A stretch of 50,915 bases of DNA from Thermodesulfobacteriota bacterium (GTDB lineage: Bacteria; Desulfobacterota; DSM-4660; Desulfatiglandales; Desulfatiglandaceae): assembly GCA_028278625.1 (NCBI GenBank), contig JANQDY010000010.1, positions 1-50,915 on the forward strand, written 5' to 3'. A program made the translations under genes and the position numbers. Positions 15,538 to 24,177 of the stretch are shown here, one piece after another (the stretch's first letter is position 1; each line of letters opens with the position of its first letter). The notes beneath the pieces were generated by a model. That model searched no databases. It was not told the DNA's origin and saw nothing but the letters and a program-made list of their open reading frames with translations.

Positions 15538-17229
15538 ATGAACAGACCCTCCAGAATAAAGTCCAATCTGGAATATCTCAGGAAACTCTTTATCATGCCG
15601 GATTCACCAGACAAGTTCATCGAGTTCGGGCATGAGCTGCTTGAAATGATTCATGACTTTTTCCAGGAAAAAGGCGGCATTCACAGCAGCATCACGCTTC
15701 CTGAATTGAGCAGGATTTTCAACCAAAAAGCCCTGCCCCAAGAACCCCACCTCATTAAGGATGTGCTGGCCGAGATCAAAACCAAAATAATCGCCCATTC
15801 CGTGAAGGTGGGCAATCCCTATTACATCGGCCATATGATCAGTGCTGTTCCCTATTTCATGATACTGCTGGAAATGATCATCGCAGCGCTGAACCAGAAC
15901 CAGGTTAAGATCGAAACCGCCAAGGCTTCAAGTTTCGTGGAGAGGGAGTTGGTGGCCTGGCTTCACCGGTTGGTTTTTCAATGTGACGATGGCTTTTATG
16001 AGAAGAACATTCAGGATCCCCGCCTCGCCCTGGGGAATGTCACCTCTGACGGCACCCTGGCCAATTTGACGGCTCTTTTGGTCGCAAGAGAAAAGGCGTT
16101 TCCACCGGATGGAGACTTTCCCGGTTTCCGCGCGGCGGGCATGTACCGGGCCCTAGAGCACTATGGGTGCGAAAGAGCCGTGGTGATGGTCTCCACGCGC
16201 GGACACTATTCCATCAAAAAGGCGGTCAATCTGCTGGGGCTGGGCGAGGAAAATGTCATCAACATCCCGGTGGATCAAAAAAACAGAATCAGATGTGATC
16301 ATCTGCAAGAGAAAATAGCGTCTTTGACCAAGAACGGGCGCGAAAGCAAGGTCAGAATCATCGCCATTGTGGGTATTGCAGGGACCACTGAAACCGGCAA
16401 TGTGGATGACCTGTTAACCCTTGGACAAATCGCCCGTGATGTGGGCGCACATTTCCATGTGGATGCCTGCTGGGGGGGGGCGGCACTTCTGGCTGATGGG
16501 TACCGGGGTCTTTTTAACGGCATCTCAAGAGCGGATTCCGTATCCATTGACGCCCACAAACTCCTCTACTGTCCCATGAGCATGGGGCTGATACTCTTTA
16601 GAAACGAGAAAGATCTCAATACCATCCGCCATTCCTCAAAGTATGTCATCAGACGTAATTCAGTGGATACCGGACGTTTCACCGTTGAGGGCTCCAGGCC
16701 CTTTGCAGCCCTGAAACCCTGGGCATCACTCAAGATTATCGGCCGTGAAGGGTATGGCATCCTGCTAAAACAGGCGAAGCAGGCAACGAAGAACCTGCTC
16801 GCCATCATCAACCGTTGCGGCAATTTTGAGGCCCTGAATGATCCGGACCTTTTCATCCTGACCTACCGTTTTCTGCCGGAAGCAATAAGGACTCATATAG
16901 GGTCTCTTGAACAATCGGCCGAACAGAAAAGCGGAGATGAAAAAAGGGCTTTTGAAAATGAGATCCGGAAAATCAATTTTCTGGTAAACGGCATGAACAT
17001 CAAGCTTCACAAGGCCTTGAGACAGGATGACACCACATTCGTCTCCCGCACCACCCTGGAGTCCACCCGTTACCGACCTCAGAATATCGTGGTGCTCCGA
17101 GCGGTACTCATCAATCCTCTGATCAACAAGGGCGTGCTGGAGGAGATTGTGGAAACGCAGAATCGGATCGGACTCCGCCTCTGGAAGGAGTTTGAACCGG
17201 CTTATCTGAAGATCATCCACGGGAAATAG
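15538..17229 (+). CDS. Pyridoxal-phosphate decarboxylase, group II; possibly aspartate 1-decarboxylase of the PanP type
   Basis: 563 aa. The fold-type I decarboxylase core has the cofactor-holding HVDACWGGAALL segment and the Schiff-base lysine in SIDAHKLLY near residue 340, plus NVTSDGTLANLTAL in the substrate-channel region. Such enzymes decarboxylate glutamate, aspartate, tyrosine or tryptophan. The length of about 550 aa, the long N-terminal helical part and the C-terminal extension resemble the PanP aspartate decarboxylases that replace PanD in some bacteria. Position after nadA, another aspartate-consuming cofactor gene, fits that reading (inference). Glutamate or aromatic amino acid decarboxylase remains possible. 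It ends the DUF3786-purE-tsaC-nadA run. Confidence 0.8.
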   Translation: MNRPSRIKSNLEYLRKLFIMPDSPDKFIEFGHELLEMIHDFFQEKGGIHSSITLPELSRIFNQKALPQEPHLIKDVLAEIKTKIIAHSVKVGNPYYIGHMISAVPYFMILLEMIIAALNQNQVKIETAKASSFVERELVAWLHRLVFQCDDGFYEKNIQDPRLALGNVTSDGTLANLTALLVAREKAFPPDGDFPGFRAAGMYRALEHYGCERAVVMVSTRGHYSIKKAVNLLGLGEENVINIPVDQKNRIRCDHLQEKIASLTKNGRESKVRIIAIVGIAGTTETGNVDDLLTLGQIARDVGAHFHVDACWGGAALLADGYRGLFNGISRADSVSIDAHKLLYCPMSMGLILFRNEKDLNTIRHSSKYVIRRNSVDTGRFTVEGSRPFAALKPWASLKIIGREGYGILLKQAKQATKNLLAIINRCGNFEALNDPDLFILTYRFLPEAIRTHIGSLEQSAEQKSGDEKRAFENEIRKINFLVNGMNIKLHKALRQDDTTFVSRTTLESTRYRPQNIVVLRAVLINPLINKGVLEEIVETQNRIGLRLWKEFEPAYLKIIHGK

Positions 17230-17647
17230 GCCAGAAACTTATTTGCAGACTCTTTTACTGGCAACAAACCCCCAAGCAATATGGTGGAAACAAACCTCGT
17301 TCTTTACTTCATACCGTTAAAGATTGGTGGGGAGTTGGTGACTCTTCAAATAGAGCCATCAGATGGTTTTTTACGCTGACGACAGGCCAATCCTGCAGTC
17401 AGAACTCTACCATTGGTGTTTTTTTGTCGTCACTCCCCACATATTCTCTGATTGCTGCAAAGTGGGGACATACATCAGGAATAGGAAAATGGAAATGGTT
17501 TTTGGACTGGCGTTATTTCCCTTCGGTCAATCGCATTTTTCGGGGAAATCATTGACAACAACTCGCTTCCATTCCGACCGGATACTGTGCCTTCGCTTGT
17601 CAGGCCAATCGAGCATTGCCCGCATCAAAACCGACGCTATAATTTTG
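17230..17647. other. Gene-free stretch
   Basis: 418 bases between the PLP decarboxylase and a small membrane protein gene. A 97-codon plus-strand frame (17363-17656) has no recognisable family, no good ribosome site and an unlikely composition. A hairpin at 17376-17402 (CTGAC and CAGG paired with CCTG and GTCAG) is visible, but no T-run follows closely. I see no tRNA or other RNA gene. Confidence 0.4.
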
Positions 17648-17848
17648 TTAAATTGAATAACCGTGGTAGCGTTTCCTTTTCCGCTCTTGAAATACCCAAA
17701 TAAACGAATAGATCCAAGCGATTATGGTCCATCCTAAAAAGACATTTACAAGCAAAACGTGAAATCTGAGGTTCCCATTCACGAATTGATCAGCAATGCT
17801 GGGCGCAAAATAGACTGAGGTAAGAAGAATAGCGATAAGCAGGTCCAT
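17648..17848 (-). CDS. Small two-helix membrane protein, superinfection-immunity (Imm) type, copy A
   Basis: 66 aa from ATG at 17848, chosen because GGAG lies 7 bases upstream and the protein then aligns end to end with the copy at 19669-19875. The frame continues to an ATG at 17953, which would add a third hydrophobic stretch. It has two membrane helices joined by a short polar loop: FAPSIADQFVNGN, then VNVFLGWTIIAWIYSFIWVF and a basic tail QERKRKR. This is the pattern of the Imm_superinfect family (phage T4 Imm and many chromosomal proteins). In most bacteria these are small membrane proteins of unknown role, so a defence function should not be assumed. Confidence 0.65.
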   Translation of the reverse strand: MDLLIAILLTSVYFAPSIADQFVNGNLRFHVLLVNVFLGWTIIAWIYSFIWVFQERKRKRYHGYSI

Positions 17849-18112
17849 GGCATGACTCCAATTCAATGACAATAAGACGGTGCTGGCTCCGGATGCCATA
17901 TTCAAAAAGATATTTAGACGATGCATTCTCTGCCTTTTAGAGAACGCCGTCAATACTGGATAAATGCTGGGATATAAGAGAAAAATGGGAGAATTTGGCT
18001 AACAGCATATTTTGAGTTCTTCAGCGGGGAAGCGGTAAGGACCTTGTTTTCGGAAATTAAATCCCTTCTAATATCTTATAGCCTAATTGGCGCAAACCGC
18101 CATTCCCGTCCC

Positions 18113-18810
18113 TTACCACAGACAGTTACGATTGCTCACCAGATACTGGGCGATGTGAACACTGCATCACTGATATCCACTCGGTCGTTTTCATTGACGT
18201 CACCGCAAAAAACAGTCGTGGTGAAGGTAACATCAATGCCATAGGCGGTCCCTTCTTCGTTGGTCGCGTATGCCCGCACATGATAGGTCGTTCCGGGACT
18301 CAGGCCCGTGAGCCTATTGATGAAAGTTCCAAAAGCTGCACCGTTCGTTATCCTGCTATCCGATGTGGTCGGATCAGCGGAAGTGCTCCAGGAAACGCCC
18401 CGCGCAGTTACCGGATCACCCCCGTCAGAGGTTACATTCCCACCTGAATCAGCACAGGTTTCGCCTATGGAAGTGACTTTCGCTGTTGTGACCGTTGGAA
18501 GCGCTGCATCATTTGCCACGCAATGAAAAACATATTCTGAGCGGGATTAGCTGCCGTTATCAGCATCACAAAAGGCTCCCGCTATCGCTTGGTCATCGGA
18601 TATTGCTACGGAACGACCAAAATTTTGGTCATAAACGGCATCATTTGCGACAAGCCTTGTCTGTTGGGTCTACGGTGTGCCGTCCCATTAAAAAATATTA
18701 GCCGCCCGCGCTTCTACAACATCGTCACTCTCGTTGAATGCTCCAACAATGAAATATGGATCTGATTCAAAGTTGCCACCTAGAATTGTGGAGAAAAATG
18801 GGATAATGCC
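18113..18810 (-). pseudogene. Decayed gene for a secreted FG-GAP / Fn3-like / dockerin protein (C-terminal remnant)
   Basis: One minus-strand frame holds FG-GAP-like repeats (SDPYFIVGAFNESDD and later VANDAVYDQNFGRSVAIS) interrupted by three stops. One lies in what should be TWTQQ (TGG to TAG), one before WDGT, and one in DNGS. The frame then runs open through a fibronectin III-like domain (GLSPGTTYHVRAYATNEEGTAYG) and into a type I dockerin motif (CGDVNENDRVDISDAV). Two extra bases there shift the frame; the other frame continues HIAQYLVSNRN to a stop at 18113. The upstream part of the parent gene is absent: the remnant begins right after the stop of the response regulator. It is therefore a dead 3' fragment of a large extracellular protein. 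Confidence 0.8.
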
Positions 18811-19434
18811 TTACAGATTCCGCAAACGGATGAAGAGATTTTCCCCTCTACTCATCCGCATTTTACTCCGAATGTTTGCTCTGTGCCAATCAACGGTCTT
18901 TTTCGAAATGTTTAACAGCTCAGAAATTTCCTTTGAAGACAATCCGGATCTTATCAGTTCCGCCACACGCAATTCTGCCTGGGTCAGATGAGAAAACGCA
19001 GAATTAGTATTATTGTAACGGATTTTGTATCTGGTATCCTCAGGGGCTGAGTTCCTTGCCCTTTGAACCGCCATTTCGATGGTAACGACAATCTGTTTTG
19101 TCGCATATGGTTTAAGGATGTAGCCGGCGGGATTCACATCAGCTGCCCTTCTTAACAAATCTCTGTCATCATGTCCCGTCACAAAAATGATGGGTACTTT
19201 CCGCCGTTCAATTATTTTTTCTGCAGCGGAAATTCCGTCAATGTTGTCGGGCATCTTGATGTCCATGAGAACTAGATCAGGATTCAATATTTGAGCCCAC
19301 GTCACCGCTTCACGCCCGTTGGTAACAATCCTGACCACGTCATAGGCAGCAGAAGAAAGCATCTCTTCAAGTTCCATGGCAGAAACCACATCATCATCTG
19401 CAATTAGTATTCGAGCCTTTTTCCTCTTGTTCAA
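18811..19434 (-). CDS. Response regulator, receiver plus LuxR-type helix-turn-helix
   Basis: 207 aa. The receiver domain (1-125) has DDD near residues 13-15, the phospho-acceptor in VLMDIKMPDNIDGI, the Thr in FVTGHDD and the Lys in LKPYA. After a short linker comes a GerE/LuxR DNA-binding domain (LTQAELRVAELIRSGLSSKE, then TVDWHRANIRSKM). The DNA-binding part resembles that of the regulator at 48128-49381. There is no kinase gene beside it, so it is an orphan; its partner is probably a hybrid kinase elsewhere. It sits in the low-gene-density islet between two Imm-like proteins, immediately before a pseudogene. Targets are unknown. Confidence 0.9.
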   Translation of the reverse strand: MNKRKKARILIADDDVVSAMELEEMLSSAAYDVVRIVTNGREAVTWAQILNPDLVLMDIKMPDNIDGISAAEKIIERRKVPIIFVTGHDDRDLLRRAADVNPAGYILKPYATKQIVVTIEMAVQRARNSAPEDTRYKIRYNNTNSAFSHLTQAELRVAELIRSGLSSKEISELLNISKKTVDWHRANIRSKMRMSRGENLFIRLRNL

Positions 19435-19668
19435 CGGCTTTTTTCATCCTGGGAAAATCGACTAAACTGTATTGATGGTAATGGAGAGGGACGTTCGCAT
19501 AATTAGATAACAGAAAGATTGCCTGGCAAAAAAGGTTAATAGGGAGATATGAGCAGTTGATCATCTTTTGGGCTTTTCTTCTATTTCAAGAAAAACCAAA
19601 AGTCAAGTTAACGACAGCCGGATTAGTGAAAAGTAACTCCATGAGGGCGCGATTAGCCTTAAAACCGC

Positions 19669-19875
19669 TTATAAATAGTAATAGAAACGGTTCTTACGTC
19701 TTCGGTTCCTTTCTTGAAAAACCAGAACAAACGCATATGCCCATCCAATAATGGTCCAACCAACAAGGACATTAATCATGATTATCCGGGACCTTATGTT
19801 TCCATTGATAACCTGTTCAAAAATAGTGGGCAGAAGATAAATCGCTACCAGGAAAACCACGAAAACCAAATGCAT
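19669..19875 (-). CDS. Small two-helix membrane protein, superinfection-immunity (Imm) type, copy B
   Basis: 68 aa from ATG at 19875, with GGGGA about 8 bases upstream. The topology is the same as copy A: IYLLPTIFEQVINGN, then INVLVGWTIIGWAYAFVLVF and the basic tail QERNRRR. By eye about 28 of 66 aligned positions are identical to copy A, so they are paralogues from an old duplication or separate imports, not a recent tandem repeat. It matches the Imm_superinfect family by pattern; function is unknown outside T4. It stands alone on the minus strand, 234 bases before the regulator gene. Confidence 0.65.
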   Translation of the reverse strand: MHLVFVVFLVAIYLLPTIFEQVINGNIRSRIIMINVLVGWTIIGWAYAFVLVFQERNRRRKNRFYYYL

Positions 19876-20082
19876 GAGTTGTTCCCCAAAACAAGATTAG
19901 TGGCATACTGGCGAGATTCTCTTCTCAGTCAAAAGCATTGTCAATACCGGTTTAATACCGGGAATGCTACCCGCAAAATCATAGGATTAGTTCGGCTCAC
20001 ATTTGGATATCATTTTAAGGCAGAATGAAAATCCTGCTATTGCGCGGGTTACCTTTTGAATCTGATAGAAGGGTGATATAAA

Positions 20083-20098
20083 GGAAGCGTTCTCTTCC
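20083..20098 (-). terminator. Weak hairpin after gmk
   Basis: On the minus strand GGAAG and CTTCC form a 5-bp stem with a 6-base loop followed by TTTAT, just past the gmk stop. It could end the ten-gene def-gmk operon, but the stem is short. Confidence 0.3.
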
Positions 20099-20105
20099 AA
20101 AAAAC

Positions 20106-20723
20106 CTATTCAGAAATCCTGCCAAACCGACTTCTGACCCAATGCATTTGGCGGGCGCTGCGGCACCGGGCGGATGTTATGATGGCCTGCACTTCGGAAA
20201 TGGCTGTTTCAAGATCATCGTTAATGACGATATAATCGTACCAGGAACAGTTCTCGATTTCCCGGGATGCCTGCGCCATCCGCTCTTTTATCACCTGCCC
20301 TCCATCCGTTCCCCTGTCGATCAAGCGTTTTTTCAGGATCTTGAGCGATGGGGGCAGCAGAAAGATGAGGATGCTGTCCGGGATCTGTTTTCGGACATTT
20401 CGCCCCCCATGAACATCTATGTCCATTATAATATCCCAGCCCGATGACATCTGTCTTTGAACGGTCTCCAAAGTCGTACCATACAGGTTTCCATGGACTT
20501 CGGCCCACTCCAAAAAAGCATTTTGGCGGGTCATCTTTAAGAAGGTATTCCGGTCAACAAAGTGGTAATCGATGTTGTCTTTCTCATCGCCCCGCGGAAG
20601 ACGGCTGGTGTGCGATACGGAATACGCCAGGCCATCCATTCTCTCCATCAAGGCTTCGGCAATGGTCGATTTGCCGGTACCCGAAGGGGCTGAAAGGACG
20701 AAAATCTGGCCTTTCATGGTCAT
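20106..20723 (-). CDS. gmk: Guanylate kinase
   Basis: 205 aa, normal length. It phosphorylates GMP to GDP with ATP. P-loop [10 protein letters not shown] is near residues 10-19; the GMP-binding segment is [13 protein letters not shown] followed by DYHFV, and the lid carries arginines in [10 protein letters not shown]. The ATG at 20723 overlaps the end of remA by 4 bases. A second ATG two codons later would serve equally well. It is the last gene of the def-fmt-DUF116-rsmB-rpe-rfaE1-DUF4416-yicC-remA-gmk operon. Confidence 0.95.
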   Translation of the reverse strand: MTMKGQIFVLSAPSGTGKSTIAEALMERMDGLAYSVSHTSRLPRGDEKDNIDYHFVDRNTFLKMTRQNAFLEWAEVHGNLYGTTLETVQRQMSSGWDIIMDIDVHGGRNVRKQIPDSILIFLLPPSLKILKKRLIDRGTDGGQVIKERMAQASREIENCSWYDYIVINDDLETAISEVQAIITSARCRSARQMHWVRSRFGRISE

Positions 20724-20992
20724 TCTTCCATTTCCCGGGAAGGAATGTTCCCTTCCGGGCTGAATCGCTGGGCAAGGGTCTCCGACTGCACGGCAGATAA
20801 AATGACGTGGTTGCTGTCCGTAATTAGTACTGAACGGGTGCGTCTCCCTTGAGTGGCGTCGATAAGCCGCTTTTCTTCCCGGGCTTCATCTCTAAGCCGC
20901 TTTATGGGCGCGGCCCCTGCTGAAATAACCGCAATGACACGCCTCGATACCACCGCATTTCCAAAACCGATATTCACCAGTTTAATGCTCAT
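20720..20992 (-). CDS. remA: RemA-family regulator (DUF370)
   Basis: 90 aa matching DUF370/Rem[36 protein letters not shown], and [18 protein letters not shown]. RemA of Bacillus subtilis binds DNA and activates matrix genes; in proteobacteria its role is not established. The gene overlaps gmk by 4 bases and follows yicC by 15, the order seen widely in Desulfobacterota and Firmicutes. The C-terminal residues after SETLAQRF are not conserved. Confidence 0.9.
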   Translation of the reverse strand: MSIKLVNIGFGNAVVSRRVIAVISAGAAPIKRLRDEAREEKRLIDATQGRRTRSVLITDSNHVILSAVQSETLAQRFSPEGNIPSREMEE

Positions 20993-21007
20993 CTAGAATC
21001 TCCTTTT

Positions 21008-21889
21008 TTATTCCACGTTTTGCACCTGCTCGCGCAGTTTTTCCAACTCCGCTTTTACCTCCACCACGATTCTGGAAACAATGCTGTCGGACGCTTTGGA
21101 GCCCAACGTATTGACTTCCCGATTCATTTCCTGAATGAGAAAATCAAGGCGTCTGCCAACCACGTCATCCACTTTTAGATATGCATAAAATTGTTCAATA
21201 TGACTTCCCATGCGAACCAGTTCTTCGGTGATGTCGGCCCGATCCGCAAAAACGGCCACCTCCTGGGCAATGCGATCAGCATCCACTTCGATCCCCTGGC
21301 ACAGTCTCGTTATGTTCTCAGTGAGCCTCTGTTGATAAGCATTTACGATCTCGGAAGTGCGGCCCCGTACTTCATCAATGAACCCGGAAATCCTTTCGAG
21401 TCGTTTCCTGAGATCTTTCAAGATGGCAGCACCTTCTTTCTCCCTCATTTCGATCAGGGAATCAAGACCGAAAAAAAGTGCTTCCCGTAGACCTTCACCC
21501 ATTGCTTCTTCATCATCCGTAACAGGTTTGACGGTGACCACATCATTCATCTGCAAGAGTGTTTCCAGCCGTAACTCCTGCTTTAACCCTGAACGGCGTG
21601 AGAGCTGATCGAAAATACGGAGGTAGGCATCCACCATGGGTAGATTCAGTTCCAGTGCAAGAGGGGGCATATCTTCCGAACTCTCCACTTGAAAAGCGAC
21701 TTCAATGCGCCCCCGTTGAACCTTTTTTTCGATATGGGAGCGCAACTCCTTTTCAAACCCGTGAAGATTCTTCGGGAGTCTTAAAACAACGTCCCTGTAG
21801 CGGTTGTTAAGGGATCTAATCTCCACCAGGAAGCGCTTCCCATCTTTTAGATGCTCCCCTTTTCCGTAGGCGGTCATGCTTCTAATCAC
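21008..21889 (-). CDS. yicC: YicC family endoribonuclease-like protein
   Basis: 293 aa from GTG at 21889, which gives the family N-terminus IRSMTAYGKGE with AGGA 8 bases upstream; a longer frame reaches 21949 without likeness. The N-terminal YicC domain (LNNRYRDVVLRLPKNL) and the C-terminal DUF1732 domain (MGSHIEQFY, GRRLDFLIQEMNREVNTLGSK) are complete. YicC was reported in E. coli as an RNase acting with PNPase on small RNAs; that activity is assumed by family only. It overlaps the preceding DUF4416 gene by 8 bases. Confidence 0.9.
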   Translation of the reverse strand: MIRSMTAYGKGEHLKDGKRFLVEIRSLNNRYRDVVLRLPKNLHGFEKELRSHIEKKVQRGRIEVAFQVESSEDMPPLALELNLPMVDAYLRIFDQLSRRSGLKQELRLETLLQMNDVVTVKPVTDDEEAMGEGLREALFFGLDSLIEMREKEGAAILKDLRKRLERISGFIDEVRGRTSEIVNAYQQRLTENITRLCQGIEVDADRIAQEVAVFADRADITEELVRMGSHIEQFYAYLKVDDVVGRRLDFLIQEMNREVNTLGSKASDSIVSRIVVEVKAELEKLREQVQNVE

Positions 21890-22421
21890 TGGCTTTTTCC
21901 TTTCGTAACTGCTCAAGATAGCGGGATCTGATCTCATTAAAAAAGCCAATCATATTGGGATCGGCGTAATCCGGGTAAGTCCAATCAAGGGGCACGAATC
22001 CGCCCCGCCGAAACACCAAAGTGAGATCCGCAAAAATCCCTTTCTCAAGATAAATCCTGTGAACATAATTCTTGCCGGTGGCCAGAACCAGTCTTTCAAG
22101 ACAGATATACCCCGGATCAATATTAACCCGTCGTCTTTGGTTTTTTATGTATGACTGCTCAATATCATTGGTTTCAAGCTTGATGTTCACCAGCGCCTCA
22201 GGTCTTATGAGCCTTTTGAAAGTAACAAATCGGCGGTGAAGGGGCCATCCCATTTCCTTTTCATAATAGCGCGTTCGGTCAAAGAAAAGTGCGGGGCTGA
22301 TCCAGTCCGCTTCTCCATGGATTTGGGAAAGCCTCAGTAATACCCTTTCAAGGAGTTCCTTTTCTCCGGAAAAAAGACTTATCAGGAGTTTGACATGGGT
22401 GGGGATTTCCGGTTGGCTCAT
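21882..22421 (-). CDS. DUF4416 family protein
   Basis: 179 aa. The whole length matches the DUF4416 family of Desulfobacterota and relatives: KLLISLFSGEKELLERVLLR near the start, FDRTRYYEKEMGWPLHRRF in the middle, and the C-terminal LVFRRGGFVPLDWTYPDYA. It is cytoplasmic with no signal or membrane segment, and no catalytic motif I recognise. It is co-transcribed between rfaE1 (66 bases upstream) and yicC (8-base overlap). Function is unknown. Confidence 0.8.
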   Translation of the reverse strand: MSQPEIPTHVKLLISLFSGEKELLERVLLRLSQIHGEADWISPALFFDRTRYYEKEMGWPLHRRFVTFKRLIRPEALVNIKLETNDIEQSYIKNQRRRVNIDPGYICLERLVLATGKNYVHRIYLEKGIFADLTLVFRRGGFVPLDWTYPDYADPNMIGFFNEIRSRYLEQLRKEKASD

Positions 22422-22487
22422 GGTCGACTCTTCGCCAAGTTTCCTCAGAATTTCGTTAGAACGAAAAGCATTTTCCCAAAACAGTTG

Positions 22488-23519
22488 TTATGCTTCCAGA
22501 ATCGCTTCTTTCACCGCTTTTGCCGAGGCCGCTGAAGTCCCCACCTCGCCCACCACGATACCGGCGGCGATGTTTGCCATATAGGCGGCGGACTTCAAAT
22601 CCATCCCCACCGCCAGTCCCAGTGAAATGGCACTGATGACGGTATCTCCCGCACCGGTCACGTCAAAGACTTTTTTTGCAACGGTTGGGATATGGGTAAT
22701 TTCACCGTCACGCTCGAACAGGGTCATCCCGTCTTTGCCCTGTGTGATCAAAACGGACCGGCATTTTAAGATCTCCAGCATCCTACGACCGGCCTCTTCA
22801 AGGGTTTTTTCGTCAAAAATCTTGAATCCGCAGAACTGTCCTGCCTCATGATGGTTCGGGGTGATCACATCCACACCGGTATAGTGTTCAAAGTTGCCGG
22901 TTTTGGGATCCACGGTCAGCACTGTTTTCGGATTGATGGCCTTTTCTGCCATGAGGGATTTGAGACCTCTCATGAGCGGTTCGGAAATCACGCCTTTACC
23001 ATAGTCGGAAATGACAACCGCGTCTATATCGGCAAATGTTGTCGCCATGAAATCGAGCATCTTCTGAACGCTCATGGCCGAAATACTGGCCCTGCTTTCA
23101 CGATCGTACCGAACCACCTGCTGATTTCGGGCCACAACCCGGGTCTTGATACTTGTGGGACGATCCGGCGCCTTTACAATGCCATCGGATATCAGCCCAA
23201 AACCGGCAAGGATATTCAGAATTTCCCATCCCATGGGATCATCTCCCACAACACCGCACAAAATCGCATCGGCGCCCAATTCACCCATATTGCGGACCAC
23301 GTTGGCCGCGCCACCCAACAGTCTTGTTTCCCGCTCCACTTCCAATACGGGCACGGGTGCCTCCGGAGAAATACGGGAGACATCTCCCCAGATGTATTCA
23401 TCCATGATAATGTCGCCCAAAACAGCGATCCTCGCACTGGAAAACCGATTGATGGCGGCAATGAGTTGGGTCCCTGAAACATGTTTTTTTTCTAATTCAG
23501 CTATGTGCATACCCTTCAC
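22488..23519 (-). CDS. rfaE1: D-glycero-beta-D-manno-heptose-7-phosphate kinase (HldE1/RfaE1)
   Basis: 343 aa PfkB-fold sugar kinase that makes heptose-1,7-bisphosphate for the lipopolysaccharide core. It has the N-terminal VLGDIIMDEYIWGDVSRISPEAP-like signature (positions about 36-60), GGAANVVRNMGELGA, and the ATP/catalytic motif DVTGAGDTVISA. Only the kinase domain is present; the RfaE2 adenylyltransferase domain fused in E. coli HldE is absent. The GTG at 23519 overlaps the rpe stop by 4 bases; an ATG three codons later is the alternative. Its presence implies a heptose-containing outer-membrane LPS. Confidence 0.93.
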   Translation of the reverse strand: MKGMHIAELEKKHVSGTQLIAAINRFSSARIAVLGDIIMDEYIWGDVSRISPEAPVPVLEVERETRLLGGAANVVRNMGELGADAILCGVVGDDPMGWEILNILAGFGLISDGIVKAPDRPTSIKTRVVARNQQVVRYDRESRASISAMSVQKMLDFMATTFADIDAVVISDYGKGVISEPLMRGLKSLMAEKAINPKTVLTVDPKTGNFEHYTGVDVITPNHHEAGQFCGFKIFDEKTLEEAGRRMLEILKCRSVLITQGKDGMTLFERDGEITHIPTVAKKVFDVTGAGDTVISAISLGLAVGMDLKSAAYMANIAAGIVVGEVGTSAASAKAVKEAILEA

Positions 23520-24166
23520 ATCTTTTTTCTTAAATCCCGAATGGTCTGTCCATAGTCTTCGCTGTAATAAATGGCCGAACCAGCCACAAAGACATCGGCA
23601 CCGGCAGAGGAGACCTTGTTAATGGTGTCCAGGTTAATGCCCCCGTCCACCTCGATTTCAATATCAAGGCCCAACGCATCGATTTTTTCCCTTAAGGCGC
23701 GGATTTTCGGTAACATTTCCGGAATAAATGTCTGGGCCTCAAATCCGGGGTTTACGCTCATGATCAGAACCATATCGAGCGCTTCAAACACATAATCCAA
23801 GACATTTAGAGGGGTTGCGGGGTTTAACGCAACGGCTGCCTTAGCGCCGCAATCGCGAATGAGATGCAGTGTTCGATGCAGGTGAGTTTCGGCTTCCGCA
23901 TGAATGCTGATGATGTCAGCACCTGCTTGTACAAATTCCTCAATATAGCGCCCGGGCTCTTCAATCATCAAATGTACGTCAAAGGGAACGTCAGTAAGGC
24001 CCCTTATGGATTTCACCACCAGAGGACCGATGGTGATGTTGGGGACAAAATGGCCGTCCATCACATCAATGTGAATATAGTCGGCCCGGGCCGCCACAAC
24101 GGACGGAATCTCTTCGCCCAGGCGGGCAAAGTCCGCGGACAATATCGAAGGTGCGATTTTTTTCAT
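23516..24166 (-). CDS. rpe: Ribulose-phosphate 3-epimerase
   Basis: 216 aa from ATG at 24166 with AGGA close upstream. This TIM-barrel enzyme interconverts ribulose-5-P and xylulose-5-P. Metal and catalytic segments are visible: IAPSILSADFARL, HIDVMDGHFVPNITIGP, FDVHLMIEEP, VNPGFEAQTFI and EVDGGIN. A longer frame begins at a TTG at 24181 inside the end of rsmB but lacks family likeness. It overlaps rfaE1 by 4 bases and sits 11 bases after rsmB in the long operon. Confidence 0.95.
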   Translation of the reverse strand: MKKIAPSILSADFARLGEEIPSVVAARADYIHIDVMDGHFVPNITIGPLVVKSIRGLTDVPFDVHLMIEEPGRYIEEFVQAGADIISIHAEAETHLHRTLHLIRDCGAKAAVALNPATPLNVLDYVFEALDMVLIMSVNPGFEAQTFIPEMLPKIRALREKIDALGLDIEIEVDGGINLDTINKVSSAGADVFVAGSAIYYSEDYGQTIRDLRKKM

Positions 24167-24177
24167 TCTTCCTATCC

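Noticed and set aside
17376..17402. A hairpin as terminator of the nadA-decarboxylase run
   Set aside because: The T-run is about 16 bases away from the stem and the site lies about 150 bases after the stop codon.
17363..17656. A 97-codon plus-strand frame in the gap after the decarboxylase
   Set aside because: No ribosome site, no family and odd composition; treated as chance.
18044..18991. Several short plus-strand frames across the islet
   Set aside because: They are antisense to the pseudogene and the regulator and have no likeness to known proteins.
19714..20028. A 104-codon plus-strand frame
   Set aside because: It is partly antisense to Imm-like copy B and has no recognisable domain.
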